A stretch of DNA of 64,000 nucleotides from the NCBI GenBank assembly GCA_963743285.1, contig CAVUPF010000007.1, positions 1 through 64,000 on the forward strand. The letters run 5' to 3'. Below the pieces are notes generated by a model that ran no database searches, was not told the DNA's origin, and saw only the letters and a list, made by a program, of their open reading frames with translations. Both the position numbers and the translations under genes were made by a program. Positions 1 through 8,344 of the stretch are shown piece after piece. Positions within the stretch are counted from its first letter, which is position 1. Every line of letters starts with the position of its first letter. This DNA comes from CAVUPF01 sp963743285. GTDB taxonomy: Bacteria; Actinomycetota; Thermoleophilia; Solirubrobacterales; 70-9.

Positions 1-21
1 CAGTGGGGCCAATTGAGGCGT

Positions 22-1047
22 CTACACCCAGGCTAGGTCGACCGCGCCCTTGACCGCGCGCAGCAAGGAGTCCATCTCCTTGGCCCAGGTCTGGGTCTCG
101 GGGTTGCGCTCAATCGCCCCCACCAGCTCGCGCAGGTGGTGGACGTTGCACAGGGCGTGGGTGGCATCCTCATAGTTTCGGTAGGTCGCCCAGCCGTCGT
201 GGACAGCGACACCCTTAAAGGGCCTGAGCACGCCCAGATGGTCGATCCCCTCTTCCCCGCGCCGCTCGTGCAGCCGGTAGAGGGTGAGGCGCCCGGTGGA
301 AGCCGAGTGCACCCAACGCAGGGCGCCCTCGGCGCGGGCGCCGGTCTCGTCGAAGTGGGTGACCGCGGAGCCGATCAGTCGGTCACGGATGAGGACCTCG
401 AACTCCTCAAGGTCCTCACCGCCGCGCTCGACAATCGCCTGCAGGGTTCCGGTCGAGACCGGCGTCCCGAGCCAGTCGGCCAGGAGTCGCGCTGCGCGCT
501 GGTAGGGCAGATGCTGAAAGCAGATCAAATAGATCGCCAGCGCCCGCAGCTCCGGCCCGTACTGGGCCGGAGCGCTCAGACCTTGGGGAAAGGGAGCGGC
601 GCTCGTGGCCCCGCAGCTACAGCGCCGGCGCTGGGCGCGGTGCTCGGTGACGTGAAGAGCCACCGCAGGCAGGTCGAACACCTGCCGTGCCTCCTCGCTC
701 AGGACCTCGGCGCCATCAAGGTCTCCGCCGCAGGCAAAGCAACGCTCCGGCACGTGCACGATCACTTCGTCGGGGTGCTCGACCTGCTTCAAGTAGCGGC
801 CTGGGTGACCGGGCTGCCCGCCGGGCTTTCGGCCCGAGGGGCGCCGCAGGCTCTTGGGAGCGGGCTTTTCATAGCCGTCTGAGGACGGCGGCTTGGAGGA
901 GTTGCGTGAGTTCTGGCCAAGCCGCCCTCGCAGCTCGCCGATCTCGGCTCGCAACTTGGTTATTTCCCCGCGCAGCTCGCCGATCAGCGTCGCCTGGGAG
1001 GCAACAAGGGCCTCGAGTTCCTCATATGACGGGCGCTGCGCAGGCAC
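22..1047 (-). pseudogene. IS66-family transposase (TnpC), C-terminally truncated
   Basis: The 341 residues start with a coiled-coil leader (LRGEITKLRAEIGELRGRL), followed by the IS66 N-terminal motif GQNSRNSSKPPSSDG, a Cys-rich zinc-binding segment (CFACGG, then CSCG) and the start of the DDE domain (FDETG, VHDGWATY, CNVHHLREL). Full IS66 TnpC proteins are about 480-530 residues. This one stops shortly after the CNVHHLREL helix, so the last catalytic acidic residue is missing. It is therefore probably inactive, although the window edge hides what follows. The start lies about 40 bases from the left end of the IS3 element, so the two elements abut. TnpA and TnpB partners are not visible. Confidence 0.8.
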
Positions 1048-1143
1048 ATGGGGAGGTTCGCGCCCAGAGTTATGTCACCTGCCGGGGACCTGAACAGTCA
1101 CAAATCGGTCCGATCTCTATGAGAGTCCTTCCCGCCCACGACA

Positions 1144-1446
1144 ATGGGCAAAGGAGGACCGACACAGGTGAAGAGGCGAAAGCACACGCCCGAGCAGATC
1201 ATCCGCAAGCTCAGGGAGGCAGAGCAGATGCTCTCCGAGGGCAAGACGACAGCCGAAGCGGCGAAGGCGCTGGGGGTCGCCGAGCAGACGCTCTACCGCT
1301 GGCGAAACCAGTACGGCGGGATGAAGGCGGGCGATGCAAAGCGCTTAAAGGAGCTGGAGCGAGAGAACGGCCAGCTAAAGCGCCTGGTCGCCGACAAGGA
1401 GCTCGAAGTCCTCGCCTACAAGGAGATCGCCAAGGGAAAATTCTAA
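1144..1446 (+). CDS. IS3-family transposase OrfA
   Basis: This 100-residue protein has the helix-turn-helix of IS3 OrfA (PEQIIRKLREAEQMLSEGKTTAEAAKALGVAEQTLYRWR), followed by a leucine-zipper-like helix (LKELERENGQLKRLVADKEL). It binds the IS ends and is normally extended into OrfB by frameshifting. The slippery heptamer GGGAAAA at 1434-1440 sits in the correct phase (G GGA AAA) just before its stop codon, which would allow a -1 shift into the OrfB frame. OrfA itself is intact. OrfB downstream is broken, so the element cannot move by itself. Confidence 0.85.
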   Translation: MGKGGPTQVKRRKHTPEQIIRKLREAEQMLSEGKTTAEAAKALGVAEQTLYRWRNQYGGMKAGDAKRLKELERENGQLKRLVADKELEVLAYKEIAKGKF

Positions 1447-2359
1447 GCCCGGCCCGGAGGCGCCAGGCGGTCCGCATGCTCCAGGACCGCCTTGGCCTCT
1501 CCGAGCGTCGGGCGTGCCGGATCGCCGGCCAGAACCGCTCCACCCAGCGCCACGAGCCTCGGCTTGCCCCCGATGACGCCGCCCTGCGCAGGCAGTTGGG
1601 AGAGATTTCTGCCGAACGCCCCCGCTGGGGCTACCGCAGAGCACACGCTCACCTCCTCAGCGAGGGCTGGGCGCTTAACCGCAAGCGGGTACAGAGGATC
1701 TGGCGCGAGGAGGGCCTGCGGGTGCCTGCCAAGGCCAAGAAGCGCCGTCGCCTCGGCGACTCCACTGTCTCCGCCAAAAGGCTCAGGGCCTGCCGTCCCA
1801 ACCACGTCTGGGCGCTTGACTTCCAACACGACGCGACCGAAGACGGCCGCGAGCTGAAGTTCCTGAACGTCGTCGATGAGTTCACCCGCGAGGCGTTGGC
1901 GATCGAGGTCGAGCGCACGATCAACGCCGATCAGACCGTTCAGGTATTGGAGCGCCTGAGCAAGGAACGCGGCGCCCCCGCCAACCTCCGCGCCGACAAC
2001 GGCCCCGAGCTGATCGCCGGGGTGCTGCGCGAGTGGTGCCAGCGGGAATCCACCGACACCGCCTACATCGACCCCGGCTCGCCCTGGCAGAACCCCTACA
2101 TCGAGTCGTTCAACAGCCGGCTTCGCGACGAGCCTTAAACGTCGAGGTGTTCACCTCCCTGGCCGAGGCCAAGGTCCTCGCCGCCGACTGGCGTGATGAC
2201 TACAACGCCAACCATCCCCACTCGGCGCTGGGGATGATGGCGCCCGAGCGCTTCGCCGCCTCGCTTCACTCGCCCTCCGGGCTCGCTACGCGAGGCGGCG
2301 AGCAGGCCCCATACTCAGTGAAGACAAACCCCGGGCTCTCATACGGAGTGGACCGATGA
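1434..2359 (+). pseudogene. IS3-family transposase OrfB, frameshifted
   Basis: OrfB is entered by -1 frameshifting from OrfA at GGGAAAA. It shows the IS407-group N-terminus (LSERRACRIAGQNRSTQR), HTH_21 and the rve integrase core with its DDE residues in WALDFQHD, LRADNGPE and SPWQNPYIESFNSRLRDE. Just after the catalytic Glu, at about 2132-2137, the frame runs into a stop. The expected continuation (LNVEVFTSLAEAKVLAADWRDDYNANHPH...) is read in another frame to 2359. A one-base deletion or two-base insertion explains this. All catalytic residues precede the break, but the conserved C-terminal tail is detached. Confidence 0.82.
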
Positions 2360-2373
2360 ACGGGGGCTGGTCA

Positions 2374-2933
2374 CGTAGACCGGGCGCGAAGAGAACATCG
2401 GCACCGGCTCGCTCATAGGCCTGCAGGCGGGCGATCGTATCGTCGAGGTCGGGATTTCCCCGGACGTGGTTCTCGGCCCTGGCCGTCAGCGTGAAGGGGA
2501 ATTCAAGGCAGCGCGCGGCCTCACAGGCGGCGGCGATTCGCTCGCTGGCGTGCTCGACCTCATAGATGCCGTCCTCGGGGTCATAGTCCTCGATCGAGCC
2601 GCCGACGGCGCCCGCCTCGACGATCCGACCGATCGCTCCCGATGCATCCTCGGGGTCAGGTCCGAAGCCGTTCTCAAGGTCGACCGAGAGCGGCAGGCTG
2701 CTTGCCTCATCGAGGAGCCGAACGTGATCTACCAGCTCCTCGAGCGTGACGCCACCGTCCGGGCGTCCGAGGGTGAAGGCGAAGCCGGAGCTGGTGCTCG
2801 CCAGGGCCTTGAATCCGAGCCCCGCCAGGACCTTGGCCGAGCCGGCGTCCCAGGGATTCGGGATCACAAACGGCTCGCCCTCGTGGAGAGCACGAAAGAC
2901 GGCGGCCTTCTGATGCTGAATCGGGTTGGGCAT
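2374..2933 (-). pseudogene. Isocitrate lyase/PEP mutase-family protein, truncated by IS3
   Basis: Starting at ATG 2933 (MPNPIQHQKAAVFRALHE), the product follows the PEP mutase/isocitrate lyase superfamily: PNPWDAGSAKVLAGLGFKAL, the ASTSSGFAFTLGRPDG segment, the metal-site region LSVDLENGFG, the GGSIEDYDP strand and TARAENHVRGNPDLDDTIARLQAYERAGADVLFAPGL. Relatives of this small subgroup (2-methylisocitrate lyase-like, C-C bond lyases) run to about 250-290 residues. Here the homology ends at FAPGL, exactly where the IS3 right end begins. The missing 3' third is not found left of the IS, so a deletion accompanied or followed the insertion. Confidence 0.8.
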
Positions 2934-3006
2934 GGAGGCGGTGGCGGTGTGGGGAGAGATTCGAGCGTTGTCGAGCTTGATAGCAGCTACGACGAGAGTC
3001 AGATCA

Positions 3007-3192
3007 TCAGGCGCTCCCTTCAATCCCGTCGACCGAGTCCGCTCGGGCTGCGGTGGTAGCCGGGTCACGCCACATCTCGCGGAGCGGCGGCCCGCCCGCA
3101 GGCATCTCGAAGGTCTCGGTCAGGACAAAACCATTGCGCTCATGCAGCGCCCGAATGCGCTCGGTGCTCGACTCCAGGCGGGCGGGTACCGT
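3007..3192 (-). pseudogene. GNAT acetyltransferase C-terminal remnant
   Basis: The minus-strand reading contains ESSTERIRALHERNGFVLTETFEMPAGGPPLREMWRDP in pieces. The RIRALHERNGF segment matches the last acetyl-CoA-binding helix of GNAT enzymes, and the GGPPLREMWRDP ending is typical of a GNAT subfamily. The preceding residues do not look like a GNAT core, so only the last third of the domain remains. It lies directly downstream of the PNPOx-like gene, a common neighbourhood for small acetyltransferases. Substrate cannot be judged. Confidence 0.5.
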
Positions 3193-3289
3193 CACGGTCA
3201 CACAACTCCAGAACCGGAGCGAGCGGAGCTGTGCCGAGGCCCGGTCGTCGGCGAACGCCGGCGCAAGCGCCCCGGCGGGCGCTTCGTGG

Positions 3290-4000
3290 TCAACCTCGAG
3301 CGCCGGTCTGACCAGGGGATTCTGCTCCACCATCGATCCCCCCCTGTCGACGCTGCGCACTCCTCAGGAGAGAGTCGACGTACCCAGGGCGCTCGATGCC
3401 AGGCGCGAGCCGCTCGTCGGGCTCGGGCTCAGCGGCGACAAGATGCAGGCCTACCACCCCCGCCCAGATGGGCAACTCGTGATCGGTTTCATCATCAACC
3501 GGCGGGCCGCCCCTGACCTTCGCTGAGGCCTCATCCAGGGGAATCCTGAGAACCGAGGTGGCACGCAGCTCCTTGTCCGTCGGCAACCGAACGTCCGCCC
3601 AGCGTCCAGGCACGAGCTTCTCGACAAGGGCCTCGAGCGCGCCGCGCTTCTCGCTGGCGTCCTCGATCTGCTCGCCACAGCCGAAGAGCATCACCGAGCG
3701 GTAGTTCGCCAAGTGATGCATGGCCGCGCGGGCGAGAACCAGGCCATCGAGCAGGGTCGCGGTCAGGCAAACCTCCGATCGGCCCGCCCTGCCGAGCGTG
3801 CGACTCGCCGCCGAACCGTGAACGTAAACATGCTCGCCTACCCGCACGTGCAGCGTCGGCGTGACCACCGGGCGCCCACTCTCGTCGATCGCTCCGAGAT
3901 GGCAGACGATCGCCTCGTCGAGGATCGCCTCGATGACCTCGCGGTCATGGGAGCCGCGCCCGGGCTTTCTGCGCAGTGTCGTTCTTGGCGTCGGGATCAT
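3290..4000 (-). CDS. Pyridoxamine 5'-phosphate oxidase-family protein (NimA-like flavin-binding)
   Basis: This 236-residue protein has the split-barrel flavin-binding fold of the PNPOx family (VIEAILDEAIVCHLGAIDESGRPVVTPTLHVRVGEHVYVHGSAASR, then SVMLFGCGEQIEDASEKRGALEALVEKLVPGRWADVRLPTDKELRATSVLRIPL). This pattern is that of the Nim/FMN-binding subgroup rather than true PdxH. The last 30 residues, rich in Arg, Gln and Gly, may be read-through into non-conserved sequence. It is divergently transcribed from a MocR regulator with only 18 bases between the start codons, which strongly suggests the regulator controls it. The cofactor could be FMN, heme or F420. Confidence 0.8.
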   Translation of the reverse strand: MIPTPRTTLRRKPGRGSHDREVIEAILDEAIVCHLGAIDESGRPVVTPTLHVRVGEHVYVHGSAASRTLGRAGRSEVCLTATLLDGLVLARAAMHHLANYRSVMLFGCGEQIEDASEKRGALEALVEKLVPGRWADVRLPTDKELRATSVLRIPLDEASAKVRGGPPVDDETDHELPIWAGVVGLHLVAAEPEPDERLAPGIERPGYVDSLLRSAQRRQGGIDGGAESPGQTGARG

Positions 4001-4005
4001 TGTTA

Positions 4006-4030
4006 CAGTACAGATCAGGTGTCTGAACTG
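4006..4030. promoter_or_regulatory. Imperfect palindrome over the MocR start: candidate operator
   Basis: CAGTACAG (4006-4013) and CTGAACTG (4023-4030) form an inverted repeat with one mismatch and a 9-base spacer, spanning the divergent start region. A -10-like TACAGT lies at 4004-4009, about ten bases before the GTG at 4019, so a leaderless transcript is plausible. Binding of the MocR product here would block both genes and give autoregulation. The function is inferred from position and symmetry. Confidence 0.5.
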
Positions 4031-5347
4031 AAACAGTATCGAATCTCTGGAAAGGGTGCCCGGGAGATCGCCGCCAGCGTCGAGCGGGCGATCGAGGCGG
4101 GCGCGCTCAGCCCCGGCGATCCGCTACCCGCGGTTCGCCGCCTGGCTTCACAGCTCGAGGTAAGCCCGACGACTGTCGCGGCGGCGCTCGCAGACCTTCG
4201 CTCCCGGGGGCTCGTGGTGACCCGGGCGCGGAGTTGCTCCTATGTAAGTTGGCGCCCGCCGGTGGCGGGAGCCTGGCTTGGATCGGCGATTCCAGCTGGA
4301 GTTCGCGACCTCGCGAGTGGCAACCCCGACCCCACCCTGCTCCCCGACTTGGGGCCATTCCTACGCCGGATCGAGCCGCCTCGCCAGCTCTACGGAGGCG
4401 CGCCGGTAATCCCCGAGCTACTGCGTCTGGCCGAAGCGGAGTTCGGGGAGGCCGGAATCGACTCCGGGGACATCGCCGTGGTCAGTGGCGCCCTCGACGG
4501 GATCGAGCGGGCGCTGCAGGCGCAGCTGCGTCCCGGTGACGTCGTCGCCGTGGAAGACCCTGGCTATGCGGGCCTCTTCGACCTCCTGCGAGCCCTGGGG
4601 CTAGCGCTGCGACCGGTCCCGGTAGACGAGAAGGGGATGACCCCGGCGGCCCTTGCCGAGGCCCTTGGCGAAGGCGCCACCGCAGTTGTGGTCAACCCGC
4701 GCGGCCAGAACCCGACCGGGGCATCGCTCGACGAGGCACGGGCGAAGGAACTGCGCGGTGTCCTCGACACCGCGCCCGAGGTGCTGGTCGTCGAGGACGA
4801 TCACCTAGGTCCGATCGCCGGGTCGCCACGACTGTCGCTGGCGATCGGCCGGAGCAGGTGGGCGGCGGCCCGCTCGGTGGCAAAGTCTCTCGGCCCCGAT
4901 ATCCGCCTCGCCCTCCTTGCCGGCGACGCTCAGACGATCAGTCGGGTTCGCGGCCGCCAGGCGGTCGGACCCCAATGGGTCAGCCATCTGCTTCAACACC
5001 TGGTCGCGATGCTGTGGTCAAACGCGGGGGTGACCGCAACCCTGGAGCGAGCCGCGGAGGTTTACGGTGCGCGCCGGGAGCGCTTCGCCGATGCGCTAAG
5101 CGAGCGCGGGATCGAGGCCCGGAGATCGACCGGCATCACGGTGTGGATTCCGGTTCCCGAGGAAGCGCCTGTCGTCCAGTCCCTGCTCGAGAGGGGCTGG
5201 GCGGTCTCCCCTGGGGCGCCCTACCGGCTGCAGAGCGGGCGCGCAATCCGGGTCACAACCAGCACCTTGAATGAGCGCGAGGCAGAGGTGCTCGCCGAGG
5301 CTATCGAGGCTGCGCTGCAGCCCACGCATCGGACTCGGACGGCTTGA
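4019..5347 (+). CDS. MocR/PdxR-type transcriptional regulator (GntR HTH fused to class I aminotransferase fold)
   Basis: The 442 residues comprise an N-terminal GntR winged helix (REIAASVERAIEAGALSPGDPLPAVRRLASQLEVSPTTVAAALADL in pieces) and a fold-type-I aminotransferase domain. The PLP-binding lysine is at about residue 289 in SVAKSLGPDIRLAL, with VNPRGQNPTGAS and VEDDHLG upstream. Such proteins sense PLP or related amines rather than catalyse. GTG 4019 is chosen because the HTH homology begins soon after it and a -10-like element lies just upstream. The divergent partner is a PNPOx-like flavoprotein, consistent with a vitamin B6 or amine-responsive circuit. Confidence 0.85.
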   Translation: MSELKQYRISGKGAREIAASVERAIEAGALSPGDPLPAVRRLASQLEVSPTTVAAALADLRSRGLVVTRARSCSYVSWRPPVAGAWLGSAIPAGVRDLASGNPDPTLLPDLGPFLRRIEPPRQLYGGAPVIPELLRLAEAEFGEAGIDSGDIAVVSGALDGIERALQAQLRPGDVVAVEDPGYAGLFDLLRALGLALRPVPVDEKGMTPAALAEALGEGATAVVVNPRGQNPTGASLDEARAKELRGVLDTAPEVLVVEDDHLGPIAGSPRLSLAIGRSRWAAARSVAKSLGPDIRLALLAGDAQTISRVRGRQAVGPQWVSHLLQHLVAMLWSNAGVTATLERAAEVYGARRERFADALSERGIEARRSTGITVWIPVPEEAPVVQSLLERGWAVSPGAPYRLQSGRAIRVTTSTLNEREAEVLAEAIEAALQPTHRTRTA

Positions 5348-5356
5348 TCGACACCG

Positions 5357-6823
5357 CTATGCAGAGCCAAGCGCGCGCGGCTTCGCCGCCGTGGAGCGGC
5401 GAACCAGGTAGACACCATCCGGAGTCGCTAGCTTCGACACGAAGCCGTGGTTGAGCAGGGCCCTGATCGCGACACGGCGGTCGGCGATCACCGCTCCGAT
5501 GTGCAACCGCAAGACGAGGCGGGTGGGATTGGCCCTCCTCCCGTCGAGCACGGCGTAGGTCCCGCGAAGCTCCGCCGCTGAGAAGTGTTCCAGCCACCCG
5601 TCGAGCTCGACCGGCGTCCGTGGAGATCGCCATAGCATGTAGGAGCCAACGCTCGCGTAGCTGGCGATGTGCCCTGTCCGGGGGGGGTGCTCGGTGGCGT
5701 AGTTGACCAGCGTCGAGCCCAACGGCTGTTCGTTGCGCGCTGGGCCGACCGTTGCGACCCAGATCAGCGCGGCGGAGGCGGCTGCCCCGATGGCAAGTCC
5801 GACCAACCGGCGAGGGACGACCGCCTCGCGGTCTGGAGCCGAGACGGCGATTTGCAAGGCGAGCGCCGGGCCGATGAAGACCAGGTTGCGCAGCGCAAGA
5901 ACCGCGAAGATTAGAAATCCCGCGGTGACCAGCAGTGGACCGATCGGCCTGGGAGCGGGCACCCTGGACCAAAGCCAGGCGGCGAATCCAGCGGCAATCG
6001 CCAAGTACGCCATCGCCAGCGGCGATCGCAACGCAGGTTCCCATTCGCTGCTCACAAGCGCAATCGCGGGGTTGCGGAAACTGAGGATGTAGGCCCAGAT
6101 TTCAGCGCCAAGCGGCGTCGCAATAGTGACCGTGACCGCCGCCAGTGCGCCGGTCAGACCCAGAATGAAGAGTCGGTGGGCCCCGACGGCCTCCGACATC
6201 CCGCGCACTCGATCTAGCGCCAGCCCCGCGGCGACGACACCGATCAGTAGCAGGCCGGCGATGAACCCTCCGTGGAGGTTCGCCCAGAGCGCAAACACGA
6301 CCAGGATCGCCGGTAGACCGAATCTAAAGCGCCGGCTGGCCCCGGGGGTGGATACCGGCGCGAGCCAAGTCAGCGCCACGATCCCGACGATCACGGAGAA
6401 AGCGAGCAGAGTAAAGCCCGCGGCCCGGGGATGGACGATCACCCATAGTCCGGGGCAGTAGAGCACCGCTAGGGCGACCATCATCGCTGTGCCCTTGCGC
6501 CGGCAGATCCAGAGAAGCAGGGCGAGCGGCACAGCCAGCAGCCCCGCGTAGGCGATCGTCAGTCCGGTTACCCCGATCAACTGGACCACCTGGTAGACGA
6601 TCAGCTCGGCGAGCCATTGCTGATTGAGCCAGGAGCTCCCCTGGGCGATAGTCGGGAACGGATCGACGTTGGTGAACCCGTGCTGGGCAATCAGCCGTCC
6701 GCCGAGCATCTGCAGGTACAGGTCGCCGTCCCGGGTCCCGTCGAAGCACAGCATGAGCGCGGCGACGAGCAGGACCAGGGCGCCGATGAGGGCGTGGGTG
6801 CGAGTCAACAGACCCGGCAGCAT
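5357..6823 (-). CDS. Polytopic membrane protein, GT-C-like
   Basis: The 488 residues hold roughly ten to twelve hydrophobic segments, beginning LIGALVLLVAALMLCFDG, followed by an extracytoplasmic loop DGDLYLQMLGGRLIAQHGFTNVDPFP and SSWLNQQWLAELIVY, then repeated helices and a soluble C-terminal portion (SYMLWRSPRTPVELDGWLEHF). The acidic loop after the first helix and the overall plan resemble GT-C membrane glycosyltransferases and related uncharacterised actinobacterial proteins. No nucleotide-sugar motif is visible. It converges with the MocR gene (9-base gap) and stands alone. Function unknown. Confidence 0.7.
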   Translation of the reverse strand: MLPGLLTRTHALIGALVLLVAALMLCFDGTRDGDLYLQMLGGRLIAQHGFTNVDPFPTIAQGSSWLNQQWLAELIVYQVVQLIGVTGLTIAYAGLLAVPLALLLWICRRKGTAMMVALAVLYCPGLWVIVHPRAAGFTLLAFSVIVGIVALTWLAPVSTPGASRRFRFGLPAILVVFALWANLHGGFIAGLLLIGVVAAGLALDRVRGMSEAVGAHRLFILGLTGALAAVTVTIATPLGAEIWAYILSFRNPAIALVSSEWEPALRSPLAMAYLAIAAGFAAWLWSRVPAPRPIGPLLVTAGFLIFAVLALRNLVFIGPALALQIAVSAPDREAVVPRRLVGLAIGAAASAALIWVATVGPARNEQPLGSTLVNYATEHPPRTGHIASYASVGSYMLWRSPRTPVELDGWLEHFSAAELRGTYAVLDGRRANPTRLVLRLHIGAVIADRRVAIRALLNHGFVSKLATPDGVYLVRRSTAAKPRALGSA

Positions 6824-6955
6824 GCCAACCCAGGCCTATGAACGACTTAAAGCGCTAAGGCCCAATGCCGGCGTCGCAATCGCCTGGCGCTAAAAGCCGC
6901 AAAGCTCCCGGTCACAGGCCGGCGATCGCTCAGCGACTGACCCGGCGGCGTCAGC

Positions 6956-8272
6956 TCAGCTCGGCGCGGCGACACCGTCGTGGCGGAACTCCATCACGAC
7001 TTCCTCCATTGCGACGGCGTCGCAGGGGACCATCTCCGGCCAGGGCCTGATCGGCTGCTCGGCCAGGGTCTTTAAGCCGTTGCCGCTGATCACGACGACG
7101 ACGGTGTCCTCGGGGTCAAGGACGCCCCGCTCGGCGAGCTTCATCGTCGCGGCGAGGGTGGTGCCGCCGGCGGGCTCGGTGAGCACCCCCTCGGTGGCGG
7201 CGAGCAGCTCCATCGCGGTGATGATCTCCCCGTCGGCCACCGCCGCCGCGGTGCCGCCGCGGCTGCGCACGGCCTCGAGGACGAGCCGCCCGTCGCCGGG
7301 GGCCCCGATCGCCAGCGAGTGGGCGAGCGTCTCGGGGCGCTGGGGGACGATCTCCTCGCTGTGGGCGAGGATCGCCGTCGCGATCGGCGAGCAACCAGTC
7401 GGTTGGCCGACGTGGAGCTTGGTCGGGGTGGTCTGCGCCAGGCCGACGACCTCCAGCTCGTTTAACCCCTTGTGGACGCGCGAGGAGAGGGTGCCGCCCG
7501 CCGCCGGCATGACGATGTGCTCGGGCGAGCGCCAGCCGAGCTGCTCGACCACCTCGAAGGCGAGCGTCTTTGCCCCCTCCGCGTAGAAGGGACGCAGGGT
7601 GATGTTGGCGAACTGGATGCCGCTCGCTTCGGCGAGGGCCCGGCAGGCGCGGTTGGCCTCGTCATAGGTGCCGTTCAGCTGGCAGACCTGGGCGCCGAGC
7701 GCGCGGCAGCTGCGCGCCTTGGCCCGCTCCAGGTTGGCGGGGTAAAAGACGTAGGGCTTCAGCCCCGCCTTGGCGGCGAGTGCGGCGGTGGCGGTGCCGA
7801 CGTTGCCGGTCGATACGCAGCCGATCTCGGTGGCGCCCAGCTCCAGGGCGCGGGCGACGGCGATCGCGACGACCCGGTCCTTGTAGGAGAGCGAGGGTCG
7901 GTTGGTCGAGTCGTCCTTTAGGTAGAGGTTGCGGAGGCCCAGCTCGGCGCCGAGGCGCTCGGCGCGGATCAGCGGGGTCTGGCCGGAGAACTGACCGACC
8001 CTGGCCTGGGCGCCGCGGTCGATGATCGGCAAGAGCTCCTCGAAGCGCCAGATGTTGGGCGGGCGACGCTCGGGGGGGGGCTCCGCCAGTCGCGCCCTGG
8101 CCAGCTCATAGTCGTAGTCGATGTCGAGTCCCGCGTCGCAGCCCGGGCAGCGGAAGGTCGTCTCGGCGAGCGGGCAGCGGTAGCCGCAGTCGCGGCAGAC
8201 GAGTTCCGTCGCGCAAGAGCGGGTGCGCGAAGACTCGGCCCCCCTCGGATCTGTCGGAAACCCCTCGGCCAT
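6956..8272 (-). CDS. thrC: Threonine synthase
   Basis: This 438-residue PLP enzyme converts O-phosphohomoserine to threonine. The N-terminus has a zinc-ribbon-like CX2C pair (CRDCGYRCP, CPGC) common in thermophile-type ThrC. The PLP lysine is K131 in NRPSLSYKDR, and the phosphate-binding loop is STGNVGTATAALAAKAG. GGTLSSRVHKG and VISGNGLKT are also family-typical. Length fits the family. It starts 72 bases after the leuS-like stop on the same strand, so the two are probably cotranscribed. Confidence 0.92.
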   Translation of the reverse strand: MAEGFPTDPRGAESSRTRSCATELVCRDCGYRCPLAETTFRCPGCDAGLDIDYDYELARARLAEPPPERRPPNIWRFEELLPIIDRGAQARVGQFSGQTPLIRAERLGAELGLRNLYLKDDSTNRPSLSYKDRVVAIAVARALELGATEIGCVSTGNVGTATAALAAKAGLKPYVFYPANLERAKARSCRALGAQVCQLNGTYDEANRACRALAEASGIQFANITLRPFYAEGAKTLAFEVVEQLGWRSPEHIVMPAAGGTLSSRVHKGLNELEVVGLAQTTPTKLHVGQPTGCSPIATAILAHSEEIVPQRPETLAHSLAIGAPGDGRLVLEAVRSRGGTAAAVADGEIITAMELLAATEGVLTEPAGGTTLAATMKLAERGVLDPEDTVVVVISGNGLKTLAEQPIRPWPEMVPCDAVAMEEVVMEFRHDGVAAPS

Positions 8273-8344
8273 AGCGAGATTCTGCCTATCAGCTTAAAGG
8301 GCCGACGGGCGTTGGTGAAGCCCCCTGTGAAATTGGACGTTTTG

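Larger units (their letters stand above)
1091..2373 (+). mobile_element. IS3-family (IS407-type) insertion sequence, decayed
   Basis: The element is about 1.28 kb and carries orfA and orfB with imperfect terminal inverted repeats. The left end begins TGAACAG at 1091, with ATCGGTCC at 1104 and ATGAGAG at 1119. The right end, read on the minus strand, begins TGACCAGCCCCC at 2373, followed by ATCGGTCC and ATGAGAG at matching spacing. IS407-group ends typically begin TGACC. The bases outside the ends (gacc on the left, cgta on the right) do not match, so there is no target duplication and the locus has been rearranged. The right end sits inside a PEP mutase-like gene. Confidence 0.75.

Noticed and set aside
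136..882. Long plus-strand open frame opposite the IS66 transposase
   Set aside because: It has no domain-like features and lies fully antisense to a recognisable transposase. High-GC DNA yields such shadow frames throughout this window.
5301..6044. Minus-strand frame overlapping the GT-C-like membrane protein
   Set aside because: It is the same DNA in another frame, Arg- and Ala-rich without hydrophobic pattern. The 488-residue frame has a clear membrane topology.
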